Shown: piece after piece, positions 8,513 to 17,860 of the stretch
Layout: each line of letters starts with the position of its first letter
Position numbering within the stretch: the stretch's first letter is position 1
NCBI RefSeq assembly: GCF_001590795.1
Contig: NZ_JXDL01000001.1
Coordinates: 6,862,999 to 6,926,998 of the forward strand
Length of the DNA: 64,000 bases
DNA from: Bradyrhizobium sp. AT1
GTDB lineage: Bacteria > Pseudomonadota > Alphaproteobacteria > Rhizobiales > Xanthobacteraceae
Reading direction: 5' to 3'
Notes under the pieces: generated by a model
What the model was told of the DNA's origin: nothing
The model's input: only the letters and a program-made list of their open reading frames with translations
The model's database searches: none
Position numbers and translations under genes: made by a program

Positions 8513-9292
8513 ATGTCGAAGCAGGGATACAAATATCTGATCGTCGAGCGGCGGCCGAGCGGCGTTGCCGTCATAACGATGAACCGCCCGGAAATCCTGA
8601 ATGCGATCAATTGGGATATGCACCACGAGCTGGAGCGCGTCTTCGTCGAGCTGGACGACGATAAGGCGACACGCGCAATCGTCCTAACGGGCGCCGGGCG
8701 CGGCTTCTGTTCCGGTGGCGATCAGAAGACGCTCGACAAGAGCCCGATTCCATCGCCGACCCGAGGTGGGCGTCATCTGATTCGGAATATGCTGGAAGTC
8801 GAAGTCCCGATCGTTGCTGCGGTCAACGGCGTTGCCGTTGGTCTCGGCGCGACGCTCGCGCTCTTCTGCGATGTCATCTTCGCAAGTCCAACAGCTCGGT
8901 TCGCCGATACGCATGTTACGGCGGGCGTCGTCGCGGGCGACGGTGGCGCTGTGATCTGGCCTCTCCTGATGGGGCCTGTCCGTGCGAAACACTATCTCAT
9001 GACCGGCGAATTCATTTCCGCGGAAAAGGCGGCTTCCATCGGAATGATCAACGACGTCATCTCCGAGAGAGACGTCAAGGAGGTCGCGATCGAATACGCC
9101 GAGATGATCGCGAGCGGTCCGAGGGAAGCGATCATTTGGACCAAATACAGCGTCAACAAGATCATCAAGCAATACGCGCACCTATTGCTGGATACCTCGA
9201 CTGCTCTGGAGACCATCACTTTCGCATCGCCAGAGCGGAGGGATGCGGTCGCCGCGTTCGCCGAAAAGCGCAAGCGTTTTGCGGAGCGGTGA
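8513..9292 (+). CDS. Enoyl-CoA hydratase/isomerase family protein
   Basis: A 259-residue crotonase-family protein, the second in this run. It has GRGFCSGGDQKTLDK (oxyanion hole 1), NGVAVGLGATLALFCDVIFA (oxyanion hole 2) and HVTAGVVAGDGGAVIWP, where the usual first catalytic Glu is absent and the GDGG aspartate occupies the second acidic position. This pattern is common in isomerase- or hydrolase-like members. The ATG at 8513 gives the canonical family start. Only one base separates its stop from the following ligase gene. Confidence 0.85.
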   Translation: MSKQGYKYLIVERRPSGVAVITMNRPEILNAINWDMHHELERVFVELDDDKATRAIVLTGAGRGFCSGGDQKTLDKSPIPSPTRGGRHLIRNMLEVEVPIVAAVNGVAVGLGATLALFCDVIFASPTARFADTHVTAGVVAGDGGAVIWPLLMGPVRAKHYLMTGEFISAEKAASIGMINDVISERDVKEVAIEYAEMIASGPREAIIWTKYSVNKIIKQYAHLLLDTSTALETITFASPERRDAVAAFAEKRKRFAER

Positions 9293-9293
9293 A

Positions 9294-11165
9294 ATGGACG
9301 TCGAACACTTCACGTCAGGGGCTCAGTTCACGGATGTAACCATTCCGCAGCTTCTGAGCTCTCGACGAGCGGCGCGGCCGGACGAGATAGCATTCAAGCA
9401 GAAGCGCCGGGGCGAATGGACTGCGACAACCTGGAGGCAGTATTCAGACCTGGTCGCCAATTTGGCCGCGGCTCTGCAAAAAGCCGGACTCAAACACGGT
9501 GACCGTGTGGCCATCATGGGAGACGTGTCCCAGGAGTGGCTGCTTGCGGACATGGCGACGATCTGCGCCGGCGGGGTGATGGTCGGCGTCTATTTTACGT
9601 CATCGCCAGAAGAAGTTGGCTACTACCTCAGCGATTCCGGAGCATCCTTCGTCTTTGTCGGGAGCGAACTTCAACTCAATATTGTCCTGGCGTCACGCCA
9701 GACTGAGAAGTTGAGAAACATCATTGTGCTCGATCCGAGGTGGCAGGGTGCGGGCGGCCCGGCGAAGGTCGTTCCTCTCCAAGTCTTCTGTGGGGAGACT
9801 TCGGTTGACGCGGAGGTGTTCCTTAGGGAGCAAGTTGCGAAGGCAAAGGCTGATGACCTGGCGAGCATCGGGTACACATCCGGTACGACTGGGTTTCCAA
9901 AAGGCGCCATGTTGACCCACCTTTCGCTGCTCGCTGGTGCGCACTCTGTAACGACATTCAGTTCGAAATTGCGTTCCGATGCACATCGCGTGGTGGTGCA
10001 CCTTCCGATGTCGCATACGGTTGCGCGCGCACAGGCAACGACGCTGCCCTTGCTGATTCGGCTTGTGCCTTACTTTGGGGAATCGAGCGCTGATTTCGCT
10101 CAGACCATCAAGGAAGTGAAGCCAACCTACTTCATGGCTCCGCCGCGGTTCTATCAGAGGTTTGCCACCCAAATCCTCAGCAAGGTTCACTCGGGATCCG
10201 AGAAGCAGAAGCAAGACTATCAATTTGCAATGACCATCGCTCGCAAGGCGCTCGACGACCGTCAGGCCCGCGGCGTGCCCAACCCCTTCATATCCTCCCT
10301 GTTCGCCGTCTGCCAGGAACGGATTTTCCGTCCCTTGCTTGCCGAGGTCGGTTTTGAAGAACTCACCGTCACCTATACGTCGTCGGCTGCGATGCCTTCC
10401 GAACTCATGTCTCTGTGGCAGCTGTGGGGACTGCAGCTAAAGGAATGCTACGGGCAGACCGAGCTGGTTGGGGCGAACCTGGTCCAGATGGCTGAATGGC
10501 CGGAGGCGGGAACCGTGGGCGTCCCAGTGCACGATGCGGCTTGGCAAACTGCCGTTCTCGAAGACGGAGAAATGATCGTCAAAGGTCCCGGGCTCTTTGT
10601 TGGGTATTGGAACAAGCCGGAGGAAACGAAGTCGGCCCTCCGCGATGGCTGGCTTTATACCGGCGATATCGTGGAGATTGGACCGACTGGCCTGTTCAAG
10701 CTGGTCGATCGAAAGAAGGAGATCATCAACACATCCAACGGCAAATCGATCAGCCCCACGCAGATCGAGAATGAAATCCGGCACAGTCCCTTCATCTCTG
10801 AAGCGGCGGTGATCGGAGAAGGAAAGAAGTACCTGACTGCGTTGATCGAAGTAGATGCGACCGCGACGATGGAGTGGGCCAAATCGCGTGATGTTCGCAT
10901 CGCTCACTATTCGGATCTTGCGGAGTCAGAGATCGTCGTCCGGATGGTTGAAGGCGAGATCGCCAAAGCAAACGGTCGGCTAGCGAGGGCCGAGCAGATC
11001 AAGGCCTTTCGAATTCTTCCGGAGGAGCTCTCTCCGGAGAATGGCGTGATGACGCCAACGCGGAAAAAGCGCCGCAAGCAAATAATGGATCGGTACCGGT
11101 CACTGATCGATTCGCTCTATGACGATAGCGAGGAGAACATGATCAAGACCGAGGTGGGAACATAA
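9294..11165 (+). CDS. Long-chain-type acyl-CoA ligase (AMP-forming)
   Basis: A 623-residue adenylate-forming enzyme of the FadD15/FACS type. The P-loop is IGYTSGTTGFPKGAMLTH, then LKECYGQTELVGANL, then LYTGDIVEIGPTGLFKLVDRKKEIINTSNGKSISPTQIE (ATP and hinge region), and near the end ENGVMTPTRKKRRK carries the adenylation lysine region. It activates a carboxylic acid to its CoA thioester. Translation probably starts at the ATG at 9294; an earlier in-frame start overlaps the hydratase. It is coupled to the hydratase gene and lies upstream of the binding-protein gene. Confidence 0.9.
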   Translation: MDVEHFTSGAQFTDVTIPQLLSSRRAARPDEIAFKQKRRGEWTATTWRQYSDLVANLAAALQKAGLKHGDRVAIMGDVSQEWLLADMATICAGGVMVGVYFTSSPEEVGYYLSDSGASFVFVGSELQLNIVLASRQTEKLRNIIVLDPRWQGAGGPAKVVPLQVFCGETSVDAEVFLREQVAKAKADDLASIGYTSGTTGFPKGAMLTHLSLLAGAHSVTTFSSKLRSDAHRVVVHLPMSHTVARAQATTLPLLIRLVPYFGESSADFAQTIKEVKPTYFMAPPRFYQRFATQILSKVHSGSEKQKQDYQFAMTIARKALDDRQARGVPNPFISSLFAVCQERIFRPLLAEVGFEELTVTYTSSAAMPSELMSLWQLWGLQLKECYGQTELVGANLVQMAEWPEAGTVGVPVHDAAWQTAVLEDGEMIVKGPGLFVGYWNKPEETKSALRDGWLYTGDIVEIGPTGLFKLVDRKKEIINTSNGKSISPTQIENEIRHSPFISEAAVIGEGKKYLTALIEVDATATMEWAKSRDVRIAHYSDLAESEIVVRMVEGEIAKANGRLARAEQIKAFRILPEELSPENGVMTPTRKKRRKQIMDRYRSLIDSLYDDSEENMIKTEVGT

Positions 11166-11308
11166 TCTGATTTGTTTCCGCTTCGTGCGATCATCAAGCC
11201 TGCTGAATCCGTGTCGCAGCTGTGTTCGCTTTGCAGCGCGCTGTCATTCTTGAAGCTTCCCAACAAATCGCCGCAAGTTCCATTGTAGTCAACTGAAAGA
11301 GACTTCAC

Positions 11309-12541
11309 ATGAAGAATCGCATCGGAAACGGGTTTACTCGCCGGGCCGTGCTCGGCAGCGGTGTTGGCATCGCCGCAGGGCTTGTATCGTGGCCGGTCAG
11401 GGCGGCGGGCCAAGTCAAGGTCAAGATCGGCGCGATCATGCCCAGCAGCGGCGTGTTGGCGTTCCCCGGACAGGCTTGCGTGCGCGGCATTGATCTCGGC
11501 GCGAAGTTCGCAAGACAGAAGTACGGTGATGAGATTGAGGTCATTCACGCTGATACGCAGAGTCGACCGGAAAATGGCCGCATCGCCGCGGAGAACCTGA
11601 TCCGCCAGGGTTGTACGGTCCTCATCGGCGCCTGGGACTCGGGCGCGACCATCTCGGCGCTCCAGGCCTGCGAAGCAGCGAAGGTGCCTATGGTCGTGCA
11701 TATCGCCAGCGCCACCCAGGTGACCTCGCAGGGCTTCACTCAGGTCTTCCGTTACTATCCGACGTCGCTGATGATCATTCGTCAGTCGCTGATCGATTTG
11801 AAAGGTCTGTTGCCGACCCTCAACGGTCCGCCAGCCAGCGCGGTCGTCCTCCACCTCAACAACGTGATGGGGCAGTCGAGCGCGACGAGCATAGCCCAGG
11901 CCTGGAAAGAGGTCGATGTCCCGATCAAGCTCACCGAGTTCATTCCATACGATGAGAAGGCCAAGGATCTCTCGGTCGAAGTCGCAAAGGCAAAAGCGAC
12001 CGGCGCTGACATGCTTTTCCCGATCACCCGGGTCAACGACGCCATCATGATCACACGCGAGTGTGTAAAGCAGGGATGGAGCCCGAAAATGATCTACTCA
12101 GCGAATTCGAACGGCGTTATCGACAAGGCATATTACGACGCGCTCGGCAAATACGCTGACGGCGCGATGGCGTCGGCGCTCTACTACAATCCGAAGGCGC
12201 CCGACGCTCACAAAATTCTCGAGATGTTCGCGGCCGACTACCCGAATGAATGGCTCGACGCAAATGCGGCATGCGCCTTCGAGGCCGTGCAGATCGTCAG
12301 GGACGCGGCAAAGCGTGCGGGCTCGTCGCAATCGGGGGCAATTCACGACGCGCTCAAGCTGACGGAAATGCAGCCAGTCTTGATGTCGTCGGGGACGATC
12401 AAATTTGACTCAAGCGGCCAGAACGTGAATTCCGCCGTGGCTCTGCTTCAGGCGCAAAAAGGCAAGCCGCGCGTGGTATCACCGAGGGCAATTGCGGAAG
12501 CAGACCTGGAATATCCGCTGGTGCCCTTCAGCTCTCGATAG
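11309..12541 (+). CDS. HAAT-family substrate-binding protein, Tat-type signal
   Basis: A 410-residue type-I periplasmic binding protein. The N-terminus is a twin-arginine signal (TRRAVLGSGVGIAAGLVSWPVRAAG; cleavage near residue 33-34). The mature part begins VKVKIGAIMPSSGVLAFPGQA, the LivJ-like first strand, and continues with TVLIGAWDSGATISALQACEAAKVPMV. It probably delivers substrate to the LivHMGF complex encoded at 2090-5408, which has no binding protein beside it. A hairpin 12 bases after the stop closes the operon. Confidence 0.9.
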   Translation: MKNRIGNGFTRRAVLGSGVGIAAGLVSWPVRAAGQVKVKIGAIMPSSGVLAFPGQACVRGIDLGAKFARQKYGDEIEVIHADTQSRPENGRIAAENLIRQGCTVLIGAWDSGATISALQACEAAKVPMVVHIASATQVTSQGFTQVFRYYPTSLMIIRQSLIDLKGLLPTLNGPPASAVVLHLNNVMGQSSATSIAQAWKEVDVPIKLTEFIPYDEKAKDLSVEVAKAKATGADMLFPITRVNDAIMITRECVKQGWSPKMIYSANSNGVIDKAYYDALGKYADGAMASALYYNPKAPDAHKILEMFAADYPNEWLDANAACAFEAVQIVRDAAKRAGSSQSGAIHDALKLTEMQPVLMSSGTIKFDSSGQNVNSAVALLQAQKGKPRVVSPRAIAEADLEYPLVPFSSR

Positions 12542-12552
12542 AGAGCCGCGAG

Positions 12553-12583
12553 CCACCGCCCCGGTTCAATGCCGGGGCTGTGG
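12553..12583. terminator. Bidirectional stem-loop between convergent genes
   Basis: Arms CCACCGCCCCGG (12553-12564) and CCGGGGCTGTGG (12572-12583) pair over 12 positions with one mismatch around the loop TTCAATG. It sits exactly between the binding-protein gene (+, stop 12541) and the AraC gene (-, stop 12595). There is no U-tract, so it may work with Rho or as an mRNA 3' end protector for both transcripts. Confidence 0.65.
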
Positions 12584-12594
12584 TTCGATGCGTG

Positions 12595-13467
12595 CTATGT
12601 GAAGGGCTGCTGGCTGCTGAAGCTCGACCGTTCGGCGAGGAAGCGGCGAGGGCTCTTTCCCATTGTCTTCTTGAACATAGTGATGAATGCGCTCGGCGTC
12701 TCATAGCCGAGATCGAGTGAAACGGCCTGCACCGACGCTCCGGCCGTCAAGCGTTGCAGTGCGACCAAGATGTGAAGCCGCTGCCGCCAGCGTCCGAATG
12801 TCATTCCGGTTTCCTTCAAGACCAGGCGGGCGAAGGTCCGCACACTCATTGCGTACCGGGCGGCGAGTTCATCGATAGTGCTGCGGTCACCGGGATCATT
12901 GAGCAGTGATGCCGCGAGATGTTGAAGTCGGCTGTCCGTGGAAATTGGCAAGTACATCTGTTCCGTCGACATCTGCACCAATTCGTCGAGCAGCACTCGA
13001 CCGAGTCGGCTCGTCGGTCCTTCAAGGGGATAAAGTGGCGGAAATACGGATAGCCGGTGTATCAACTCGCGAACGAGCGACGATATCGTGAATGTGCAGC
13101 AAGTGTTTGGAAGCATACTTGCCAGCGGATCGATGAAGACGAGGTAGACCTTTCCATTGTCCGATACGCAATTGCTATGCATGACCCCAGGGGGGATCCA
13201 CACGGCTCCTTGCGGAGGAACGATCCATAACCCACCAGGGGCACGGCACATGACTGATCCATGTGAGGCGACGACCAATTGTCCCTTTTTGTGCGAGTGC
13301 AACGGGAGCTCGTCACCATGTTCACCAGTCTCAATGCACATCGAGACGATTGGGCGATCGAACTGATCCGGATCTATCGGGTCGTAATTGAGCCTAAGAT
13401 CCGGCAAGTTCATTCTGGCCAGGCTGTGATCCATTTCAGATACGGGTGACGTGCTCATTGAGTTCAC
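12595..13467 (-). CDS. AraC-family transcriptional regulator
   Basis: A 290-residue regulator. The N-terminal half is a cupin-type sensor (GDELPLHSHKKGQLVVASHG, then GAVWIPPGVMHSN, about residues 52-105). The C-terminal 100 residues hold the two AraC helix-turn-helix motifs: TIDELAARYAMSVRTFARLVLKETG and VQAVSLDLGYETPSAFITMFKKTMGKSPRRFL. It is transcribed away from the PDH operon, with 388 bases between the two starts, so it most likely controls that operon or the convergent catabolic operon. The ligand is unknown. An in-frame ATG three codons later (13458) is an equally good start. Confidence 0.9.
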   Translation of the reverse strand: MNSMSTSPVSEMDHSLARMNLPDLRLNYDPIDPDQFDRPIVSMCIETGEHGDELPLHSHKKGQLVVASHGSVMCRAPGGLWIVPPQGAVWIPPGVMHSNCVSDNGKVYLVFIDPLASMLPNTCCTFTISSLVRELIHRLSVFPPLYPLEGPTSRLGRVLLDELVQMSTEQMYLPISTDSRLQHLAASLLNDPGDRSTIDELAARYAMSVRTFARLVLKETGMTFGRWRQRLHILVALQRLTAGASVQAVSLDLGYETPSAFITMFKKTMGKSPRRFLAERSSFSSQQPFT

Positions 13468-13855
13468 TCGTTAATGGCTACGGTTCCATGCGTCGGGTGG
13501 CGCGAGTGGAGCTCGCTTCGGGGGCCTGCTGGCGACAATAGCCGTCCGGCAAATGATCGTCACGAAAAAGTAACGTGGTCGAAACGGAAGTCTAAGCCGT
13601 CGGCTCTGCCTTTTCCGAGCGCGACATGAGCCGGATGCGCGGGCAGCCGTGCGGGGCGCGATCCAGCCAGCTGCGACAAAGTGTGCTTTCCGGATACCTC
13701 ATTGGCCAAGCGCGCGCGACACGGCAGAGAATGCCACAATCCGCAACAGCTGGCTCGTACGATGGCGTGTTCAGCCCGAAATGCCGGAGTTTTTGGCGAG
13801 ATATGCCACGACATCCAATGCTACCAAGGAGGGAATTCGAAGGAGCCTGACGAAA
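13468..13855. promoter_or_regulatory. Divergent promoter region, AraC gene and PDH operon
   Basis: A 388-base gap between divergent starts. It contains a small dyad GCGAG-N5-CTCGC (13502-13516) and ribosome-binding-site-like AAGGAGGG (about 13827-13833) and AGGAG (13841-13845) before the E1 start. I cannot assign -35/-10 boxes with confidence. The E1 frame is open upstream to 13649, but that extension shows no family similarity. Confidence 0.4.
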
Positions 13856-16543
13856 GTGACTATTCGCATCGACGCGCCGATCAAGTCAGCCGGTGGACAA
13901 TCGCTTGACCAAGACGAAAACGAAACGTCCGATTGGCTTGCATCCCTCGGATCTCTCCATCGAAGCGCGGGTGCTGAACGCGTACGCTTTATTCTCTCGG
14001 CACTTGATCAGCGAGCCAAGGAGCTCGGCGTACTTTCAGATGTGCCTCCCTACTCTCCTTATCGAAACTCGATACCTCTCGAGTTGCAGCCGCCCTATCC
14101 GGGTGACATCGAGATGGAGACCCGGATCACTGCGATTATCAGGTGGAACGCCCTCGCCATGGTTGTTCGGGCCAATAGGGCCTATGGGGAGCTCGGGGGC
14201 CATGTCGCCAGCTATGCGTCGGCGGCAGAAATATTTGAGGTCGGTTTCAACCACTTCTTCCGCGCGTCAAGTCCGGAGGCGGAAGGCGACATTGTGTACT
14301 TCCAGCCGCATTCTTCGCCGGGCGTTTATGCGCGCGCGTATCTCGAAGGGCGCCTGTCAGAAGAAAACTTGAGATACTATCGTCAAGAGCTTACCGGGGC
14401 GGGCCTGTCCTCATATCCGCATCCTTGGCTCATGCCGGACTTCTGGCAGATGCCAACAGGTTCGATGGGCATCGGACCAATCAGCGCCATCTATCAGGCG
14501 CGTTTCATGAAGTATCTCGACAACAGGGGTTTGGTGCGTACCCAAGACCGCCACGTGTGGGGCGTATTCGGTGACGGAGAAATGGATGAGCCGGAGTCGA
14601 TCGCCGGCCTGTCTTTGGCCACGCGTGAGAACCTCGACAATCTGACGTTTATCGTCAATTGCAATCTGCAACGGCTCGACGGTCCAGTGCGCGGGAACGG
14701 ACAGGTCATCCAAGAACTCGAGATGATCTTCCGGGGAGCAGGCTGGAACGTGATCAAAGTGCTGTGGGGATCGGAGTGGGACCAGATCTTCTCGCGCGAC
14801 ACGGAGCATGCATTGTTGCGCAAATTCGCTGCGACGGTTGATGGGAAGTATCAGACGCTCGGTGCCAAGGACGGAGCGTACAATCTCGCAAATTTCTTCG
14901 GTGAAGATCCGGAGGTGCGGGCTCTCGTCTCGCATATGTCCGATGCCGACATCGATGCGCTGAAGCGAGGCGGCCATGATTTTCGGAAGCTATTTGCCGC
15001 CTTCGCTGCAGCGAAGGCGGTCAAGGGGCGGCCGACTGTTATCCTGGCGAAGACCAAGAAAGGGTATGGAATGGGAGGTGCCGGGGAGTCGCGCATGACG
15101 TCTCATCAGGCGAAAAAGCTCGACATCGATGCGCTTTATGCGTTCCGCGATCGCTTCTCCCTTCCACTGACCAACGAGCAGGTTGAACGTCTCGAGTTCT
15201 TCCGTCCTGCGGACGACAGCGCCGAGCTTCAGTATCTACGGTCGAAGCGTGAGGCACTTGGCGGCTACATTCCGACCAGAAGGCGGACGGCGGCGGCCGT
15301 TGCCGTCCCCGCCCTACAGTCCTATGCCGAGTTCGCGCTCAAGGGCGAGGGCAAAGAGACGTCGACGACGATGGCGGTGGTTCGGCTGTTCTCGAATCTG
15401 CTTAAGGACAAAGTGCTCGGTCCCCGAATTGTGCCAATCGTTGCCGACGAGGCGCGAACGTTCGGTATGGCTAACCTGTTCAGGCAGGTGGGGATCTACT
15501 CGCCGGTCGGGCAGCTCTATGAGCCGGAAGACGCGGGCTCGATGCTCTACTACAAGGAGGCGGCGGACGGTCAACTGCTCGAGGAAGGCATCACAGAGGC
15601 AGGCGCGATTTCTTCCTGGACGGCCGCGGCGACGTCTTACAGCGTCCATAACTTCGCATTGCTACCGTTCTATATCTACTATTCGATGTTCAGATTTCAG
15701 CGGATCGGCGATCTTATCTGGGCGGCCGCAGATCAGCGCGCGCGGGGCTTCCTGATTGGCGCGACCGCCGGCCGCACCACTCTCGGCGGAGAAGGACTGC
15801 AGCATCAAGACGGCTCTAGCCATGTCATCGCGGCGACAATCCCGAACTGCCGAGCATACGACCCGGCGTTTTCCTACGAAGTCGCCGTCATCGTGGACCA
15901 TGGAATGCACGCCATGCTCGAAGAGGGCCGTGATGAATTCTACTATCTCACGGTGATGAACGAGAGCTACGCGCAGCCGACCATGCCTGTGGATGTTCGC
16001 GACGACATCATAAAAGGTCTCTATCGCATCGTTTCGAGCGAAAATGGACCTGCGAAGGTGCGTCTCGTCGGTTCCGGCGCAATCCTTCCAGAGGCGTTGG
16101 AGGCTGCAAAGATGCTGGAGAGCGATTGGCAGATCTCCTGCGAAGTATGGTCGGCTACCAGCTTTGCGGAACTGGCGCGAGAGGCTCGAGACATTGAGCG
16201 GAAGAACCGTCTAAACCCGCTCTCCAAGCCACAGGAGAGCCACGTTTCGAAGTGTCTCTCAGGAAGCATACCAGTCGTGGCTGCCTCCGATTACGTACGT
16301 GCCTATCCGCAGCTCATAGCGTCGTATTTCGAGGCGCCGTACACCATTCTCGGTACTGACGGCTTCGGACGGAGCGATAAGCGTGCCGCGCTAAGGTCGT
16401 TCTTTGAAGTCGATCGCGCGCAGATCGCTGTCGCCGCACTGACATCTCTGGCGCGGTCGGGGACGATCGATCGAAGCCGGGTAGCCGAGGCGATCGCGCG
16501 CTACGACGTCCCCGCGGACGCAAATTCCCCCTGGTCAAGGTAA
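13856..16543 (+). CDS. aceE: Pyruvate dehydrogenase E1, homodimeric (AceE) type
   Basis: An 895-residue ThDP enzyme matching the usual length of single-chain AceE. It opens ETSDWLASLGSLHRSAGAERVRFILSALDQRAKELG, has PYRNSIPLELQPPYPGD, the ThDP/Mg motif GVFGDGEMDEPESIAG ending NCNLQRLDGPVRGN (about residues 237-283), then KTKKGYGMGGAGE and, in the second half, PLYEPEDA-type and GRTTLGGEGLQHQDGSSH segments. It decarboxylates a 2-oxo acid and acylates lipoyl-E2. The GTG at 13856 gives the expected length. Most Alphaproteobacteria use the two-chain PdhA/PdhB E1, so this is probably a second, inducible complex; its 2-oxo acid may be pathway-specific. Confidence 0.92.
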   Translation: MTIRIDAPIKSAGGQSLDQDENETSDWLASLGSLHRSAGAERVRFILSALDQRAKELGVLSDVPPYSPYRNSIPLELQPPYPGDIEMETRITAIIRWNALAMVVRANRAYGELGGHVASYASAAEIFEVGFNHFFRASSPEAEGDIVYFQPHSSPGVYARAYLEGRLSEENLRYYRQELTGAGLSSYPHPWLMPDFWQMPTGSMGIGPISAIYQARFMKYLDNRGLVRTQDRHVWGVFGDGEMDEPESIAGLSLATRENLDNLTFIVNCNLQRLDGPVRGNGQVIQELEMIFRGAGWNVIKVLWGSEWDQIFSRDTEHALLRKFAATVDGKYQTLGAKDGAYNLANFFGEDPEVRALVSHMSDADIDALKRGGHDFRKLFAAFAAAKAVKGRPTVILAKTKKGYGMGGAGESRMTSHQAKKLDIDALYAFRDRFSLPLTNEQVERLEFFRPADDSAELQYLRSKREALGGYIPTRRRTAAAVAVPALQSYAEFALKGEGKETSTTMAVVRLFSNLLKDKVLGPRIVPIVADEARTFGMANLFRQVGIYSPVGQLYEPEDAGSMLYYKEAADGQLLEEGITEAGAISSWTAAATSYSVHNFALLPFYIYYSMFRFQRIGDLIWAAADQRARGFLIGATAGRTTLGGEGLQHQDGSSHVIAATIPNCRAYDPAFSYEVAVIVDHGMHAMLEEGRDEFYYLTVMNESYAQPTMPVDVRDDIIKGLYRIVSSENGPAKVRLVGSGAILPEALEAAKMLESDWQISCEVWSATSFAELAREARDIERKNRLNPLSKPQESHVSKCLSGSIPVVAASDYVRAYPQLIASYFEAPYTILGTDGFGRSDKRAALRSFFEVDRAQIAVAALTSLARSGTIDRSRVAEAIARYDVPADANSPWSR

Positions 16544-16562
16544 CGCAGGTCAAAGCGAAATC

Positions 16563-17852
16563 ATGGGTGATTCAATAGAAATCGTCCTGCCGGACATCGG
16601 GGACTACAAGGACGTGCCGATCGTTGAAATCAACGTTGCGGTTGGTGACGACGTCGTAATCGATACGCCATTGCTCTCGATCGAATCTGACAAAGCAACG
16701 ATGGAGGTGCCGTCTCCCGCGGCAGGAAAAGTCAAGCAGTTGATGATCGAGGTCGGTGGTTTGGTATCTCAAGGATCAATTTTGATGATTCTAGAGGCAA
16801 AATCGGCATCAGGTGACTCACCTGCTCGAGAGATGAGTGCGAAGCAGGCTTCATCGGCGAAGCATGCCGGTGCTGCGGCGCAGGAAGGGACCGCGTCAGT
16901 CAAGGTACGAGAGAGGCCTGAGCCCAGTGCATTAGAGGACCGGGGCGGACTGCCTGAGGTAAGTCGGGCGCATGCATCACCGTCGGTTCGCGCATTGGCG
17001 CGGGAACTCGGCGTGCCGTTGGCTCTCGTCGTGCCTAGCGGAGCCAAGGGCAGGGTGCTGCGCGATGATGTTACGAACCACGTGAAACAGGTGATGGGGT
17101 CGACCCAATTCCCGTCATCTGCAATCGCTTCCGCGCTGCCAAGGGCAGATTTTGAAAAGTTCGGCGCGATCGAAAGAGTGCCTCTCTCGAGAATCCAGCA
17201 GATAACCGGGGCAAATCTTTCACGAAGCTGGAACACGATCCCGCACGTCACAAACTTCGACAAAGCCGACGTGACCGAGGCGGAGGCGTTCCGAATGAAG
17301 TTCAATAGTGAAGCCGAGGAGGGCTCGGCGAAACTGACGATGGTGTCAATCTTGATTAAGGCGACAGCCCTCGCGCTGAAGAAGTATCCCCGCTTCAATT
17401 CGTCATATGATCGAGACGCTCTCATTCTCAAGAAATACATTCATGTCGGGTTTGCGGTAGACACTCCGAAGGGTTTAGTCGTTCCGGTCATCAGGGACTG
17501 CGATAAGAAGGGACTGATAGAGATCGCTTCCGAAATGCGTGCGCTCGCCGACAAGGCCCTTGGAGGTCAACTATCCCCGGCGGACATCCAAGGAGGCTGC
17601 ATCACGGTCTCGTCGCTAGGAGGCGTCGGCGGTCATGGATTCACGCCGATCGTCAACGCTCCCGAAGCGGCGATCCTGGGAGCGGGCCGCGCTGTCACCG
17701 AGGCAGTCTGGGACGGAAGTGGATTTCAGCCGCGTCAAATGCTTCCGATAGCGCTCTCGTGGGATCACCGGGTGGTCGACGGTGTCGCTGCCGCGAGGTT
17801 CTTGGGCTTCGTCGCGGCTCTGCTGAACGATCTGCGGCGGGTCGCGTTGTGA
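16563..17852 (+). CDS. aceF: Dihydrolipoamide acyltransferase E2
   Basis: A 429-residue E2 subunit. One lipoyl domain at residues 1-80 carries the lipoylation site ESDKATMEVPSP with Lys44. An Ala/Glu-rich linker follows, then the peripheral-subunit-binding domain (SPSVRALARELGVPLALVVPSGAKGRVLRDDV, about 139-172). The catalytic domain holds FTPIVNAPEAAILGAGRA and the active-site SWDHRVVDGVAAARFL (His402, Asp406). It carries only one lipoyl domain, whereas many AceE partners have two or three. It starts 19 bases after the E1 stop, and its stop overlaps a possible GTG start of E3. Confidence 0.92.
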   Translation: MGDSIEIVLPDIGDYKDVPIVEINVAVGDDVVIDTPLLSIESDKATMEVPSPAAGKVKQLMIEVGGLVSQGSILMILEAKSASGDSPAREMSAKQASSAKHAGAAAQEGTASVKVRERPEPSALEDRGGLPEVSRAHASPSVRALARELGVPLALVVPSGAKGRVLRDDVTNHVKQVMGSTQFPSSAIASALPRADFEKFGAIERVPLSRIQQITGANLSRSWNTIPHVTNFDKADVTEAEAFRMKFNSEAEEGSAKLTMVSILIKATALALKKYPRFNSSYDRDALILKKYIHVGFAVDTPKGLVVPVIRDCDKKGLIEIASEMRALADKALGGQLSPADIQGGCITVSSLGGVGGHGFTPIVNAPEAAILGAGRAVTEAVWDGSGFQPRQMLPIALSWDHRVVDGVAAARFLGFVAALLNDLRRVAL

Positions 17853-17860
17853 GGCAGCCC

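Noticed and set aside
13649..13855. Longer AceE start with 69 extra residues
   Set aside because: The extension lacks similarity to the family; the GTG at 13856 gives the standard length and follows an AGGAG.
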